Positions 23,250-36,074 of a stretch of DNA of 64,000 nucleotides are shown piece by piece. The first letter of the stretch is position 1; every line of letters starts with the position of its first letter. The stretch comes from Argentina anserina (Eukaryota > Streptophyta > Magnoliopsida > Rosales > Rosaceae): positions 28,520,001-28,584,000 of the forward strand of contig NC_065877.1 of NCBI RefSeq assembly GCF_933775445.1, written 5' to 3'. Position numbers and translations under genes: made by a program. Below the pieces are notes generated by a model, which saw only the letters and a program-made list of their open reading frames with translations, had not been told where the DNA came from and did no database searches.

Positions 23250-23490
23250 AGTAAGTTTTTAATAATGCTCATCGATTATTTCACCTCAAATTACTATAAC
23301 TCACTATAAACTAATAGTTATATAAAAATTTCTTATGACATATAGTAGATAATTGATCAAATATAATTTCCATATTTTTATATAAATTTCTATCAATTTA
23401 TTTAATTATTTTTTAAAATCGAAATTTCTCCGAAATTTCCATCAAAATTTTCAGTTCTTAATATTTCCGTTCTCGCCGAAATTTTATTCC
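22371..23490 (+). mobile_element. Remnant of a hAT-like transposon, C-terminal end
   Basis: The edges are rich in self-complementary phrases of the cgatattttcgcgaaaatttcc type (22400-22560 and again 23405-23480). Inside, at about 22780-23141, a broken plus-strand frame is rich in Gln, Ser and Tyr (SYGYGQSQEMLNPKELP) and finishes near YTQDFTQRHDEDNENF and a final Phe before a stop, which resembles the tail of plant hAT-type transposases. No catalytic motif remains, so the family call is weak. Confidence 0.4.
23212..23248. repeat. (TA)n microsatellite
   Basis: An unbroken run of TA dinucleotides, about 18 units, inside the hAT-like remnant. Confidence 0.95.
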
Positions 23491-24339
23491 TTGCGTGAAA
23501 CCACCTTTAATAGTTGAATATGGACATTTGGGCTTAAATATGCTGGTTTAATTGTTGGGCTTCTATTGAGTCTGGTTTTTACCATCAAATTTGTGGAAAT
23601 CCATCTTTTTTATATATATCAAGTTTTATTTAGCATATATTATATGTATTTAATTAAAATATTTATTGTTAGAAAAGCGGTCGCCTTAGCACGCCGATGC
23701 TCTCGCCTTGCGAGGTTTGACCATGTCGTCTTCGTCTCCGCCTTCGCTTTTGCATTTGAAAACATTGAGTAGTACAGCCAAATGACCGGTGAAAAAATAG
23801 CAGATCGAAATAGGTGTTTGGAAATCAAGTTCCCACTTGTTATCCCATGGTGGCCAACACCACTTCCTAGACTACCACAATCCATGCACCTGAGTCCTCA
23901 ATCGTTGAGGAACCCTTGAAAATTGGTGGATAAATGGATGGTGAAGAGCATGTTTCATGGTTTGATAAGCATCTACAAGACTTCGTCTGCATTATATTGC
24001 AACCGGAGTGAAAACTTCTTGCTAATGTCTCGATCCATTAATTGTGATACAAGGTGTTACATTATACTTGAGTTGTTCTAATTTACAATTTATTCAATTT
24101 ACAACTAGTCTTCTTGCACGCCTGTTTGTAAGCGCAAAAGTGCATGCTCGTGCATAATTTGTTTTTTTCCATGTTTTAGTTATATATGAATTTGCTCTTT
24201 GGCTTTCGTTTCTAGTTCATATTATTTATCTCTCCACATGTAAGAAAACATATTTTTGGTAGATGATTGTCCTTTTGTATGATTTTTTTATTTGAAAAGT
24301 CACTACTTTGGTTGTATAATCTCAAATTCTCAACACACC

Positions 24340-26085
24340 CCCAATTCCCTAAAGGTCAACATAGATAGTTTCTACAACAAAACCAACATAGTTTCCAACT
24401 CTATCTTTTCGACTAAGTGAACCTTCTGGAACAATGACAAAGCCATCCTCATCAATCTCCTCTTCTGGTTCCTTGAAATAATTCACATAAAGCTGATCCT
24501 CATCTTCTAACATCTTAGCAAAGTCTTTCTTGAACTTGATGGCTGCCTCCAACATAAGATAAGTAGAATTCCATCTTGTTGGGACATCTAGACAAAATAG
24601 ATCAATATTCCCAAGCTTTTCAGCTACCACAGCTCTGCGAAAACTTTCAAGTCGATTAGGGGAAGACCTAACATACTTGACAACATTCCTAATGGCTAAA
24701 ACACTTTATGCAGCTTCTTCAAGCCATGTCCTACAACCAAATTGCATATGTATGATGTGCATCTCACATGCATCTACTTACATCCTAAAACAGACTTGTA
24801 AGCATTATAATCATTCATCTTTGCTTTCAACCACTATATAGTTGAGTTATTGGCAGTAACATTGTCCATAGTAATTGCTAAAACTTTCTCAATCTCCCAC
24901 TGCAGTAAACACGACTCTATAAGCCGGTCGATGGTTGCCCCTTGGCGATTTTGGATAATACATAAGTTTAAAATCCTCTTGTGCATTTTCCAATCTTGAT
25001 CAATAAAGTGAGCAGTAAGTACCATATAGTTGATATTTTGCACACTAGTCCAAGTGTCAGTAGTGAGACTGACCCTATAACCCTTCAAAGTTTTCTTCAA
25101 CTCTTTTTTACCAACAATAGACAATTTGTGGAAACGTGTAACCAAGTTCTTAAGCGAGGGTAAAAGACTATACAGAGGACACACCCTAGCACAAAACCTC
25201 CTAAACCTTGTCTTCTCAACAAAGCTAAAAGGCAACTCATCTATGACAATCATTTCAATTGTAGCAACAACATAGTCATCATCATTATAACCTACTACAC
25301 TTATGTTGTTTGAACTAGACTTATCACCAATTAGAACTTTCTGATTCTTATTAAGTCTTGTTGGGAAATACCTACAGAACTTGTTAATATGCCTAATCAT
25401 CCTCGAAGTCCCACTATTATTCTCCACATTAAAATCTCCAATTTTCCCTCTAGGACAATGGATACAATGGGCTCGACGTTGCTCGATGCTTATTGGGTTC
25501 CCCTCTGCATCCTTACTCTTTATAATTTTCTTGTATTCTTTGAAGTGTTCCCAAACAAAGCTACTGCGTTTAATCAAAGTATTGACTACATTAGAATCAC
25601 CTGGAGCTTGCTGGGTCGAAGGAGTTTGTTGGGTTGAAGAAGTTTGCTATTGGAGAGAGGGATCAGATGCAGGGAAAGAAAAATTGGACTCATTAGAGAG
25701 AATGAGAGATCAGCTCGAGGGGAAAGGGAGGTATGAGAGACTGAGAGTGTTTTTGTGTTTGAGAGAGAAATTGGGAACAAGGTCTTGCGGCCACTTAATT
25801 CTAGTACACTGAGGTATGAGAGACTGAGAGAGTGTTTTTTAACGGCTAAGATGAAGTTATCAACGATTCAACGGCTGAGATGAAGTCAAATTGTATATAT
25901 AATATAATACTTTTAATTTTATATTTAATACGGGACATAACGTAACGGGCCTTATTTTTCTGATTCCGATCTCATCCCGTTATTTTAAAACGGGATCGGG
26001 ACGAGATATGCATTTTTCAAACATGAATCCCGTCTCGTCCCAACAAATTTAGGGACGGGATTTCGGGACCAAATGCCCAGCCCTA
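24340..26085 (-). mobile_element. hAT transposon, 5' part only (3' end missing)
   Basis: The right end carries TAGGGCTGGGCA on the minus strand (complement of 26074-26085), typical of terminal inverted repeats of plant hAT elements, followed inward by GGTCCCG/CGGGAC repeats (25930-26070). The coding part runs 25577 to 24349. No matching inverted terminus was found on the left, so the element is truncated somewhere near 24340. Confidence 0.7.
24349..25577 (-). pseudogene. hAT transposase (BED zinc finger, DAYSLEEPER-type), broken
   Basis: The frame 25577-24834 begins in a BED zinc finger region: SSFVWEHFKEYKKI, then AHCIHCPRGK and GTSRMIRHINKFC, giving the C-x2-C...H-x3/4-C pattern. It continues with the hAT N-terminal core (SLTTDTWTSVQNINYMVLTAHF). 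After a frameshifted gap (24631-24833) the frame 24630-24349 has DVPTRWNSTYLMLEAA, the conserved TRWNSTY motif. The C-terminal dimerisation region is absent and the frame ends in a stop. The true start is unclear because the apparent first codon at 25577 is TTG. It cannot make a working transposase. Confidence 0.8.
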
Positions 26086-26652
26086 GTTTCTATTGTATAG
26101 GAAGGCAATTGCGTTTTGATGTGAGACCTGCCGTACTTGAATTCAACCCCATTTCGATATCTTGTTTCATTCCATTGAAACTAGTGGAGTCAACAACCTG
26201 GTCAACAACCTTCCATTGAAACTGGGACTATCAAATGCGCCAGCAGCAGTGTACACATTTGATCCCCTATGTGGTAAAAAAATGCTCCATGAACAACAGC
26301 TTAATTAGAGGAAGTGCGTATAAAGCTTTTACAGTGACTCAAGTAAAGGGAGGAAAGTCTAGAAAACTTATCTGTGACGCTGAAGTAGTGACACAATTAT
26401 AGCAGACTATAGGCCTACATTGAAAGCTATTGGAGAGAGAAGAAACTGGACTATTCTGCAGTCTTACCGGCAAAAGGCAAATTCCTCTTAATATTACAAA
26501 GTGGTCTAGGTGTAAACACTCGGAAATTTAGTCCCCAGAGGATAAAATTCCATGCAGCACATTAATGAAAACACAGACATAAAAAAGAGCTAAAATCTGC
26601 AGTTTACCATCAAACATATCAATGCTGCCAAAATTCCCATTCATCCCAGATA

Positions 26653-29517
26653 TTAACAAGGGAAAAGAGTGGGAGAGGGGTCTCTCCACAACTTGCCATC
26701 CACCAAATCTAGCTTTTTCATCTTTTGCTCGCACCAAAATAGCTGCTCTTTACTAATTCTTCCCATCCGGATAACCCTTGACAAAACCTTTGCATCAGTG
26801 AGGCTAAACAAGAGCTGAACATCTTCTTGTGATTGCGGCCATGTCTTCTTCCAACTTTTCCTCTTTTTACGAAGTTCCTTTAATTTCATTGATTTCTGTA
26901 GCACAGAGAGACAGATATCCAAATGAGAAAATGATCATTTCCAAAAGCCAGAATTTATCTAAAAAAATAAGGCAGATGTATTTCTTAGTTGTGCGAGCGC
27001 CTACTAGATAAAAGAAAGACAAAATAGCATAAGACTTGAATTCATCAACAGCAAAGTAAATGAATTTGAAACCGAATGTAAATGTTAATTAGACCAGTAT
27101 ACTGTTGAATAGTTGTCATCCCCGGATGAGCAAGCTAGGAGTTTCGTGGGCTAACATTTTTCTAGAAAGATAAAAGACAAGATACATCTATGGCCCTGAC
27201 CTTATCCAGTGAAGTTTGGATCTGCTGAAGTGGGGTAGCATGGTTTTGACTTCCAAATAAGCTAAGACCAGCACCTGTTTTTTTCTTGTCCATCTTCAGG
27301 AAAAGTAGAAATGTGAGGATTGAAGTTTCAATAATCTTGATCAGATCACGGGCAAGAATTATGGAATCCGACTCTTCTTCTTCTTTCCCCTTATGAATTG
27401 GACCTGAACAGTCAAACAGAACACATAATAAATCTGGTTACTGCTAGCCCATGGATAACATGTTTTTTTTATTAATATATTTTTACTTGGTCACAAGAAC
27501 TTTACCTTGTATATTAGGGACCCGGAGTAGTTTAGGCAAATTTCTCTGCGTGCGAGCATAAATTTCTGGCCTGAGGCCCTCTTCAAAAGGTTCATTTTCA
27601 ATAAACCTTTGTAATAAAACCAGGAATTGTTGAAACTGTTGAGCACTGTGGTTGTAGGAGGTGGGATTTTCAGGTTGGCATGAGATTAGCTGATTCAGTT
27701 GAGTGTATTGACAGTGCAGTGCCTCCCAAGACAAGCAAACTTGAGCTACATATGATGTTTCAATATCATGATAAGGGTCGGTCTCTGGCTGCTGAAGATG
27801 CTCAGTTTCGTCATTAGGCTCTTCAATCTTCTTCAAAGAAAGACAGCGAAAAGGGGAGGAAAGCTTCTTAGATGCAGATCGTGGTGATGGCGTTGTAGGG
27901 GTTTGGATGCCTGTCAGGCAAGCTTTATGTGTCATTCATCATTCAAGTCAATATCAGCAGACCACAGTGTGGAGTTAACTAAGCACATGAACACCGACCT
28001 TCAGAAATATGAATAGAGTGATTTCTTTGAACTGCATTGAGCTGTAGTCAGGGCTATACCCCAAAGTAATGGATATAATAGAGACTTAAGGATCTATAAT
28101 TTTCAGCAAACTACTTGTCGAATTAGTAGAAGCACAAAGTTAAGAAGAAAGGCACCTTTTACTGTGAATGACATGTTCCGTTGTCATCCTGTGCCCTTTT
28201 TGAATTGATATCCTGATCTTATTGGTTCTGACTAATTACAGAAAGCCTTTCTACATTGGACTCTAGCATAATAAAGAACTTGTTGCCCCAATAATTTTTA
28301 CTCGCCATAAGTATCTAAGAGATGTAGCTATATTCCAGGCCTCGTAATAAAAGTAAATTTGGACAATCTAATTCCTATAACCCCCCTTTATAGATCCTAG
28401 ACCCTTTACGGTTCATCAATTTGGAGTAAGAAAATCATATATTCATATAAGATCTGTAATGGATTCATTTATAGGCAAAAATTGCAAGAATATCGATAAA
28501 CTTTTACCCAGATACGTATGGAGCATAAATACAAATTCCTAAGTTGGTGTTGGGAATCTATAAGATTTAAAATATTATTTTAATCAGACTGTACAGCTTT
28601 ATTAGGTCTGGTAAAACTTTATTTTAGAAAAACACAATGAATCTAGATCATGTTTCATGTGCACAGAGCTCATTACATAAATTTTTCAAAGACTGTACAG
28701 CTGATTTGTCAGGATTGGTAAGAAACTTATTTTAGAAATACACAATAAATCTAGATCATGTTTCATGCCTACAGAGCTTATTAAATCAAATTCTAGTATG
28801 ATTGTTGAATAGTTCAATATTCTGCCATCCACTTCAAGGAGAACTAAGCTCAAATCAATTTACTTCTGACAGGGAGAGCATTTATATCTTTCTATCTTTA
28901 CTTGTTCCTAGCCTCCTGGAGTCCCAGATAGCTTAATGAGCGCACACACCCTCTTCTTTTATTTTGTTTCAATTAAGAACTTCAATTCTGTTATAGGTAT
29001 GTATAGAGATATGCTTTTCCAAAAATAAAATGCAGTCAAAGATATGTAAGGTCCTACAATTATCTTTATGCTGAAAAGTTTAGAACTTACCTGTTTCCTT
29101 AAGCTGCTGCGTGCTCATCCGTTCAAAAAACAACATGCTCTCACAGTACTTGTCATATACAGCACCAAAGCCACACCACCATTGCCGACCTTCTGCTTCT
29201 ACATCCCGCCACTCATTGGAGCTCGTTTCTCCCTGCTCTTCTTCGTCCTCCTCTTCAGCGCATGACTCTTCTTCCGGAATCAATACCATAAAACTATTCC
29301 TTCGCAATTCCTTTAACCTCCTCTTGACTTCCTCTGTTATGAAGTCATCATCATCGTCGTCAGCTTCGGCTATAGGATCAACATTAACTACCTTGCCTTT
29401 TCCATCACCACCATTCTCCTTCGGTTGCTCTGGCAGAGGCACAGGACTGTCTTCTAACTTATTTTCTTGGTCTGGTTTCTGAGCTTTTCTAAACTTTCTA
29501 ACTTTGAAGAAATCCAT
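26653..29517 (-). CDS. DUF1666 family protein, four exons
   Basis: Coding exons on the minus strand: 29517-29091, 27910-27506, 27403-27201, 26895-26653. Donors and acceptors are GT-AG, phases match, total 1278 nt (425 aa). The start is the ATG of MDFFKVRKFRK; the longer frame upstream begins with TTG and is not used. Residues 1-110 are charged and low in complexity (acidic DDDDDFITEEVKRRL and EEEDEEEQGE). From about residue 115 comes the conserved block WWCGFGAVYDKYCESMLFF, then SYVAQVCLSWEALHCQYTQL, and a basic C-terminal helix (KELRKKRKSWKKTW). These match plant DUF1666 proteins, some annotated as ribosomal protein L34Ae-like. The biochemical role is unknown. A poly-purine tract lies in the probable 5'UTR. 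Confidence 0.85.
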
Positions 29518-30434
29518 AATCAACGACTTCCTAAATGATTAGGCTGGCTGTATATACCCCCAGGCGTCTAAAGTAATCAACACCTTAAACCCCAGATTGA
29601 CACCAGAACAGTGAGTAACTTGGTCGACCTACAACATACACTTGCCCCAGAAATACACCTCCTTTCTGCTGCAAGCTCAATACAGATGACCTGTAAATCC
29701 TACCAGTAGATATCCATTGGCTTCTGAACAATAAATGCAGAAAATTGGTTAACCCTTCATGCTTCTTAGATCCATTATGAGCTACAATCTGGTAAACACA
29801 CTCAAGATCTAAGCAAAGAACCTAAAATTCAAGCATGCCTTAAACAGTGAATTGAACACAATCCAGAAATTCACAACAGTAAAGCTAGAAACTTACTGCT
29901 CAAAACCAAACTTAAAAGCACTTTAGTTGATTATTAAAGTAAAATGGTCTCAAGGTACTGGAGCTAAGACTTTCAAAGAACTCAAAGCAGATCAAGAATT
30001 ACCTTTAGTAAAACTTCCAGAGATCAGAACCCAGAAATAGCAAATTCCTCCAGCATGCATTAAACCAGAAGCCACCAAAAGCCCCCCAAATCCTTGAAAA
30101 CCCAGAACCTCCTGAGAGCTCCAAGGCAGCACAACACAGTGATCAAACCCCACAAAGCAGCTTCACAAGAACCTTCTTCCCTATTCCACACCTCAAACCC
30201 ACCTCACTGCAAGTGCAAAGTAACTCCACCCATAAGCCCCACAAGTCCCAGAAGAAACCCAACACTGATAAATGTGTACCCTTTACGACCCAAACTAAGT
30301 CACATGAAAAAGGTGAAAACTTTAAGATCCAGAAGATCCAACTAAGCAACCTGAAACCCCCAAACCCCAAAATTTCTCTTCTTGATTTGAAATTCTGGGC
30401 TGCAACTAAAAAACCCTACAAACCAAACTTGATG

Positions 30435-30436
<2 letters not shown>

Positions 30437-30467
<31 letters not shown>
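30437..30467. repeat. (GA)n microsatellite in the probable 5'UTR of the DUF1666 gene
   Basis: About 15 units of GA; on the transcribed minus strand this is a CT tract, common in plant 5'UTRs and core promoters. 29520-30436 shows no other coding content and is probably leader and intron. Confidence 0.9.
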
Positions 30468-30469
<2 letters not shown>

Positions 30470-30599
30470 GTTTTGAGGAACACTAGGAAGTAAAATGTAA
30501 ATGGTTTATTACATCAGAGAGCAATAAATACTGTGATCACCATTTTAGCTATAAAAACCAGATTTTGGTTGGGTTAATTAAATGTAATGAAGCACAGAA

Positions 30600-31512
30600 G
30601 CAGAGATTAGAATTGAATAAGAAAATGTAGTGTGAGAGAGAAGTGTTGGGTGTTGGAGTTTTCTCGGAAGTGGGGAGAAGCACAAAACTCAAGAGAGAAA
30701 CACACAACAACAGTGCAGTGCGTGCATTCAATACACATCTTGTCAGTCCTCGTACAGAGAATATTGTCATACCCTCTCTAAAATTAAAAAAAGCCGCGCA
30801 AAAGTGGGTTTGATTTGTCCTTCCAACCTCCACAATTACTAATATGTCCTCCATTGAGCTTTGGGAGTGAGAGCGTTGTGTTGCTCTTTTGAGCCAATGA
30901 GTTGTTGGGATTACGAGAGGTTGGTTATTTGAAATGAGTAATGAGAGAAAATCGACACTTCACATTACGAGAGGGCGGAAAATTCAGTAAATGAGATGTT
31001 TGCGATTGATTGCATCAATCGCTCACTCATTTATGAAAGATAGTTACTTGAAATATATGAAGAATTGAAAAGAGTTGTGACTGTAACGGTTAAGCAAAAG
31101 AGATGGCAAGCTAAACGTGGACTCGCAGTTTTGTACTACATTGTGCTAGAGCAAAGAGCCTCAGTCAAAAGGGGAAGGGAACGCTCAGGAATGAAATGAT
31201 CTTAGGGGTAGATTGGTCAAGTGCTCTTCTGTCAGTGGATGTGATTGTACATTTGCACCAGTAAGTAGTACTAAGTAGTAACTATGTGAAGTTGGATTCC
31301 AATGAGAAGAGTGAAAAGAAAACAAAGGAGCAAAAGTGGTAAATCATGGAGTTGATTCCTTGCAGGCTTGCATTGACTAAGAAAGGTGAGGGCGGCATTG
31401 CATTTCTGTAGCCTTTCCCTTTCTGTGTAAGCAAAAGGGAGACCCCTACTTGTTCACAAAGTCCACTTTCATCACAATGTCTGGAATTCTTTGGTACAAA
31501 AACAAATGAAAT
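30600..31512. other. Intergenic stretch between DUF1666 gene and tRNA-Glu
   Basis: No supported gene. It should contain the promoter of the DUF1666 gene at its left side. Short frames here have no recognisable content. Confidence 0.4.
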
Positions 31513-31584
31513 TCCGTTGCCGGGACTTGAACCCGGGTCTTTCGGGTGAGAGCCGAATATCCTGACCAACTAGACTACAACGGA
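31513..31584 (-). tRNA. trnE-CTC: tRNA-Glu (anticodon CTC)
   Basis: The 72-nt minus-strand sequence begins TCCGTTGTAGTCTAGTTGG (acceptor strand and A box), has CTC in the anticodon loop (GGCTCTCACCC region), a T arm with GGTTCAAGTCC (B box), and ends CAACGGA pairing with TCCGTTG. No intron and no encoded CCA, as in nuclear genes. It decodes GAG. A T-run for polymerase III stop is weak directly downstream. Confidence 0.95.
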
Positions 31585-31599
31585 TTTGTTAACTCTGCT

Positions 31600-32400
31600 G
31601 GACATATTTATAGAAATCGAGGATTGCCCGACGAACCCGAGAATACTATAACTGAGTACATTTCCTCCCAAGTTTTGCACTTAGATTGACTTGGATTTCG
31701 AAGACGTAAATCAAATTAGAATATTACACCAGCTTCCGACCATTTTACATTATAAATTGGTCACAGAGAAGTAGCAAATTAAGCTATGATTTCCGGAGAA
31801 AACCTAGTTTGACTGTTTGATACCAACGAGTAATTAACCTTCCTGAGCCAAACTGCCACTTCGAACTTTTGAAGTTTTTGAGCGCTCAAACTCCTGACCT
31901 CCATATCCTATGTTCAAATTTATGACACCAAAACGGGGTTTATCACAAAATTCACAATACCTTAATCAGCCTATACTACCAACTTCTTAAAGTTTAACAA
32001 GTCCACACTACGGAATTCTAACAGTATATTTATAACCGGTCTTGTATCTGTTTGCCAAGTCCAGGTGCCAAACAGTATAGATAAGCTTGGTGAATTAGAT
32101 TCCTTGTACAGAGTTGAGTTGTGCGTACTATCATTACCATGCTAACAATCAATAATACAATATGTATAACGGCACTTTCTCTGTTTATTAGGCCAATGTA
32201 CAACAAATTTCAAGCCATTTCTCTTCCCCAATCAAAAATATAAGCACAAGTGATGAAAATATTGGCAATATGGATGTGATTAGCTCTATGATGTAGGACA
32301 GTTCAGAAAATTAGATGGAGAATGTCTTCATCAGGACCAGATAGACACAAGGCGTCTGCAAGATTAACCTTCATATATGTACAAATACTCGTGAATACTG
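31600..32400. other. Intergenic stretch and 3' flank of the F-box gene
   Basis: Nothing coding is seen. The right part (about 32200-32419) is probably the 3'UTR of the F-box gene on the minus strand. Confidence 0.4.
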
Positions 32401-32419
32401 AATATGCAGATGATGTCGA

Positions 32420-34227
32420 CTAGTGACCTAACCAAGGGGATGGTATTGGCTGAAACTTGTTCTTTGCACAAGCCAATACATCATAGTAATCCACATGGTT
32501 GAGGCAGTCACGAAAATCTGTGAAAAGCTTTTCAAACACCTTCCATTGGACTTTAATTGATCTCGAGTAAGGATATGGAAGAAAAACCTGCCGAAATGAT
32601 ATAGCAGCATGTAAACCATGAAGAACTAGAATAGTAAAAATATTGATCTGTTGTAAGGGTAAGATAAACAAAAAAGAGAGCTTACATCCCCCTCTTGTGC
32701 AAGACGTTTAAGTATTTGAAAAGTGTGTTCGGTTTCCTCCAAATTGTCGAGAACAGCCAACCATATCAGGGAAGCAAGCTCATGAGCCAAGTCTCTCGAT
32801 TTACCACAAGCAATAAACTGATCTGATAATACACCGAGTAATATAAGCATGAGTTTCAGGGTCGCATCAAGACGTACTCCAATATCATGTATTCTATACA
32901 TCAGCACGTACACAGTTGTTGAATTAAGGAACATTAATAGCATAAAGCATATAATTACTGGAATACAAAGATGACATCTTATATCTGGTTGTCATGTGAA
33001 GAAAAATTTTGGAATACTTTTTTGGTTACAATATTTTGGAATACTTCAACAAGCCGGCACAAATGCAAGATTACCATCCTAGATAAACTGTTATCTGGCT
33101 ATCACACACAATATGGGGGATGAGTAATTGACTCGTATTAATGATTACATGTACCAACTTTTCAGTTGTGAATTATATGGGTCTAAAGCAACAAAGATGC
33201 AACTGAAAACTTAGTGCATACCTATTATGGTTCCGTGCAGTATACCAGATGGGGGTGGCATAGATGAAAGCTCAAGCTGCTCTTTTAGATACAAATAAGT
33301 ATGCCCCACTATCTCATCCGTCTCACCATCTAAAGCAAAGATGTGCTGACTGACATATAAAGCAGCAAATCTCCTGAGAAATTTTGCAAAACCTCAGTAC
33401 AAATACGATGAATGGATAAGCAAAAATCTACGATACTGATTTCAATATCTAAATATAATGAATCATATGCTGCTTCAAATTGAATATTTACACCGATAGA
33501 GTGATGTATACATAATATGAATACAGCACTGTATATTACAAATGTGATGACAAGTGGGGGACAGCATCAAGGAAGAAGTTTAATTGGGAAAAAAGTTCTG
33601 AGATTTACTTCCCCACATAAGCAATCAACTGCACATTATATCTACCCAGTCTATCAAGTCATAAATCAGTTTAGCCACTTTAGCGTGACAAAGGTGATAC
33701 TCCACTAGAAGTCCGAGACAACCAGACACAAGTCACAGTGAGATACCAACAATTTAAGCTAGACCAAGTTTGTGGATTATTATGATCTATAAAATGTAAG
33801 CTCAAACAGACACAATGCATCGTACTTTAAAAATACACCATCACTGATCTAAATATCATTTCCCAAAATCAGAAGATAAAAATATAACTAGGAACAGAGA
33901 AATTACCAGGAAAGGCACATTAAAACTTGTATAGTGAAGATATACTACAAAACAGGAAAAAGGAGAACCCTACCTCTTGCTCAAACCTCGAGAGATAGGT
34001 CCAGGCCAACTTTTAGCTTTGCTAGCCAAAGGAAATGTCGTAGAAAGAGCAGCTTGCCACAAGCATTCTCCACGAAACAGATTTGCCCACTGTTTTCTTA
34101 CACAGCATATCCGTACCCATTCTGAGACAGGAACTCGGATGAAGATTTCTATCAGGAGATGATCAGGAAGCTTTCCAAATGAACTATCACCTGAAGTTAA
34201 GGTTTCACTCTCTTTATTGTTTGTCAT
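32420..34227 (-). CDS. F-box protein, four exons
   Basis: Coding exons on the minus strand: 34227-33974, 33373-33222, 32822-32686, 32587-32420. Junctions are GT-AG, frame is kept, total 711 nt (236 aa). The start is MTNNKESETLT. An F-box follows at about residues 20-60: FGKLPDHLLIEIFIRV, VCIC-like core and KQWANLFRGECLW. The rest is a conserved C-terminal domain without Kelch or leucine-rich repeats: RFAALYVSQHIFALDGETDE, then LHGTIIDQFIACGKS, and a final DYYDVLACAKNKFQPIPSPW. F-box proteins join SCF ubiquitin ligases through SKP1 and choose the substrate; the substrate is unknown. A 5'UTR intron is likely: an acceptor stands 10 bases before the ATG (CGTTGCAG) and a donor (CTCTCAG|GTACTG) near 35393. 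Confidence 0.88.
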
Positions 34228-34236
34228 TAGAGTTCT

Positions 34237-36060
34237 GCAACGCAAGAACCCAAAACATTAGAAATTCCTACAAGACAGAAATCAGCAATTAACAACTGTC
34301 ATTCAAAACCAAAGTCAGAATTTCCTGAGAACGAAATAAAATTTTGAAATTCCGAAGGGAACAATAAAACTGACAACATTACCATCTTCTCAAACTAATC
34401 ACTGTAAGGCAAACTCAACACTCTTATTGGTTAAAGCACTCCAGCATAAACCTTACCAATTACATTGAAAAAGGGTACCCCAGCACGAAGCTATAGGGGA
34501 CGTATACACATCAAAACAAATCCCTTGGAGGGAAAACAAGCTTGAATCACTAAATTGCTTACAATTCAGACCAATAACAGACCTGTTGACATTGAACAAA
34601 GCGAAAAATCACTACTTAAACCATTGGAGCAAAAGACTAGACCATGATGCAGAAGAACCAGGACCTGAACCACCATCAACATAGTAATATACAACAATTG
34701 AACAAATTATAGCTTAATTTATTCTAGGTTCTAAAGCAAATGAATCTAAGGGATGATAAACATAAGTAGAAAATTTCCTTATTGTTCTGAAAGTTAAAAA
34801 GCGTCGACTCGGATTCTCAAAAACTCCTCCAGAACATCAACAAACATCATAACAAAGGAACCAATATTTCTTTCATGAAAATAAATCCAAGAATCTCCTA
34901 CATGGCTGCATGTACTCAAATATCAAATCCTAAGCAAAAAGAAGGTGAGAGAAAATTAGATGCAACTATCACATGATTAACTTACCAAACACATATATGA
35001 CTCCTAACCATACAGTCAGACCAGCAGACAAAATCATTCCCCACCTAACAAACTATTCTTGGATGATCTAAGTACATTCAATTGGATTTCAGTTCAAACT
35101 TCAAACCCAACACATACCCAGCAAGAAGCCAAAGGAAAATTGAACACTAACAAATTCAAGTTAGCTACGTACTTGATCTAAGCACATATACAAGATTAGT
35201 GCTTTGGATATCTACCATAACATGCAAACCAAAACAGTTTGGAATCCTGAAATTGACTTCAAGGTCAGTGGAGATTCCAAAGGAAACATGAATTGAAAAT
35301 TTGATATATATAAAAACTATTGAAGAAGATCAAAGGATGAAGGCAAAGATTACACAAATTAAAATTTGAGAACAGTGATGAAGAACACAGTACCTGAGAG
35401 AAGAACAGAAGAGTGAAGCTATAGTTGAAAGCTCTTCTCTTTGGGTCGAATTTTCACCGCAATGTTTGCAAGAACAGCTTATGTGGCTACTTCAGGTGAG
35501 TGACGTGAAATCTTATACTTCATTCAAGTAAAAAGATTATTGGTTCCTTTTTCTTTGGTTATGTAAATGTGAGGTCTTTGATACTTCGGTTGTTGCTGTT
35601 GCCTGTTGGACTATGTCTAATACAGAAAGAGACAATGAAGATTAACCCTTTGTGGTTAGCAATAAGAATAGCTTGGCATACATATGCCTAGTGGGACACA
35701 CGCCTGTGAGTTTCTTTTCTACCACAAGTCAGAATGTCAGAGACTCTTGAAATATCGTGAAACTTACTAGATTTGCCAACAAGAACCTCTCTTTTATGGT
35801 GACTAAATTAGATATGAGATCAACTTCGGGAAATTGTTCTTGCAAAACTTCAACCTAAGCTTCTAAAAGACTAAAAATGTAGATTCAAATTAGAGTTTTA
35901 GAGATGTTGATTCTAACTAAACTAGAGAAACGGATCAAAATGTTGAAGATCGATATCGCCGAGAACAATTAGGTAAAATCCACCATTAGTAAATGTAATT
36001 TGCAAAGTATACTAATCATCATTAATCCCCAAATTACTACATGGGCATAATTTTTACTAA
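34237..36060. other. Probable 5'UTR intron, leader and promoter of the F-box gene, then intergenic
   Basis: 34237-35392 would be the leader intron; it has no coding signal. The first exon would be about 35393-35460. 35460-36060 shows nothing recognisable. Confidence 0.45.
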
Positions 36061-36074
36061 GAATGACCAATAAA

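Noticed and set aside
29111..29482. Plus-strand Ser-rich frame of 123 codons
   Set aside because: Antisense shadow of the acidic first exon of the DUF1666 gene.
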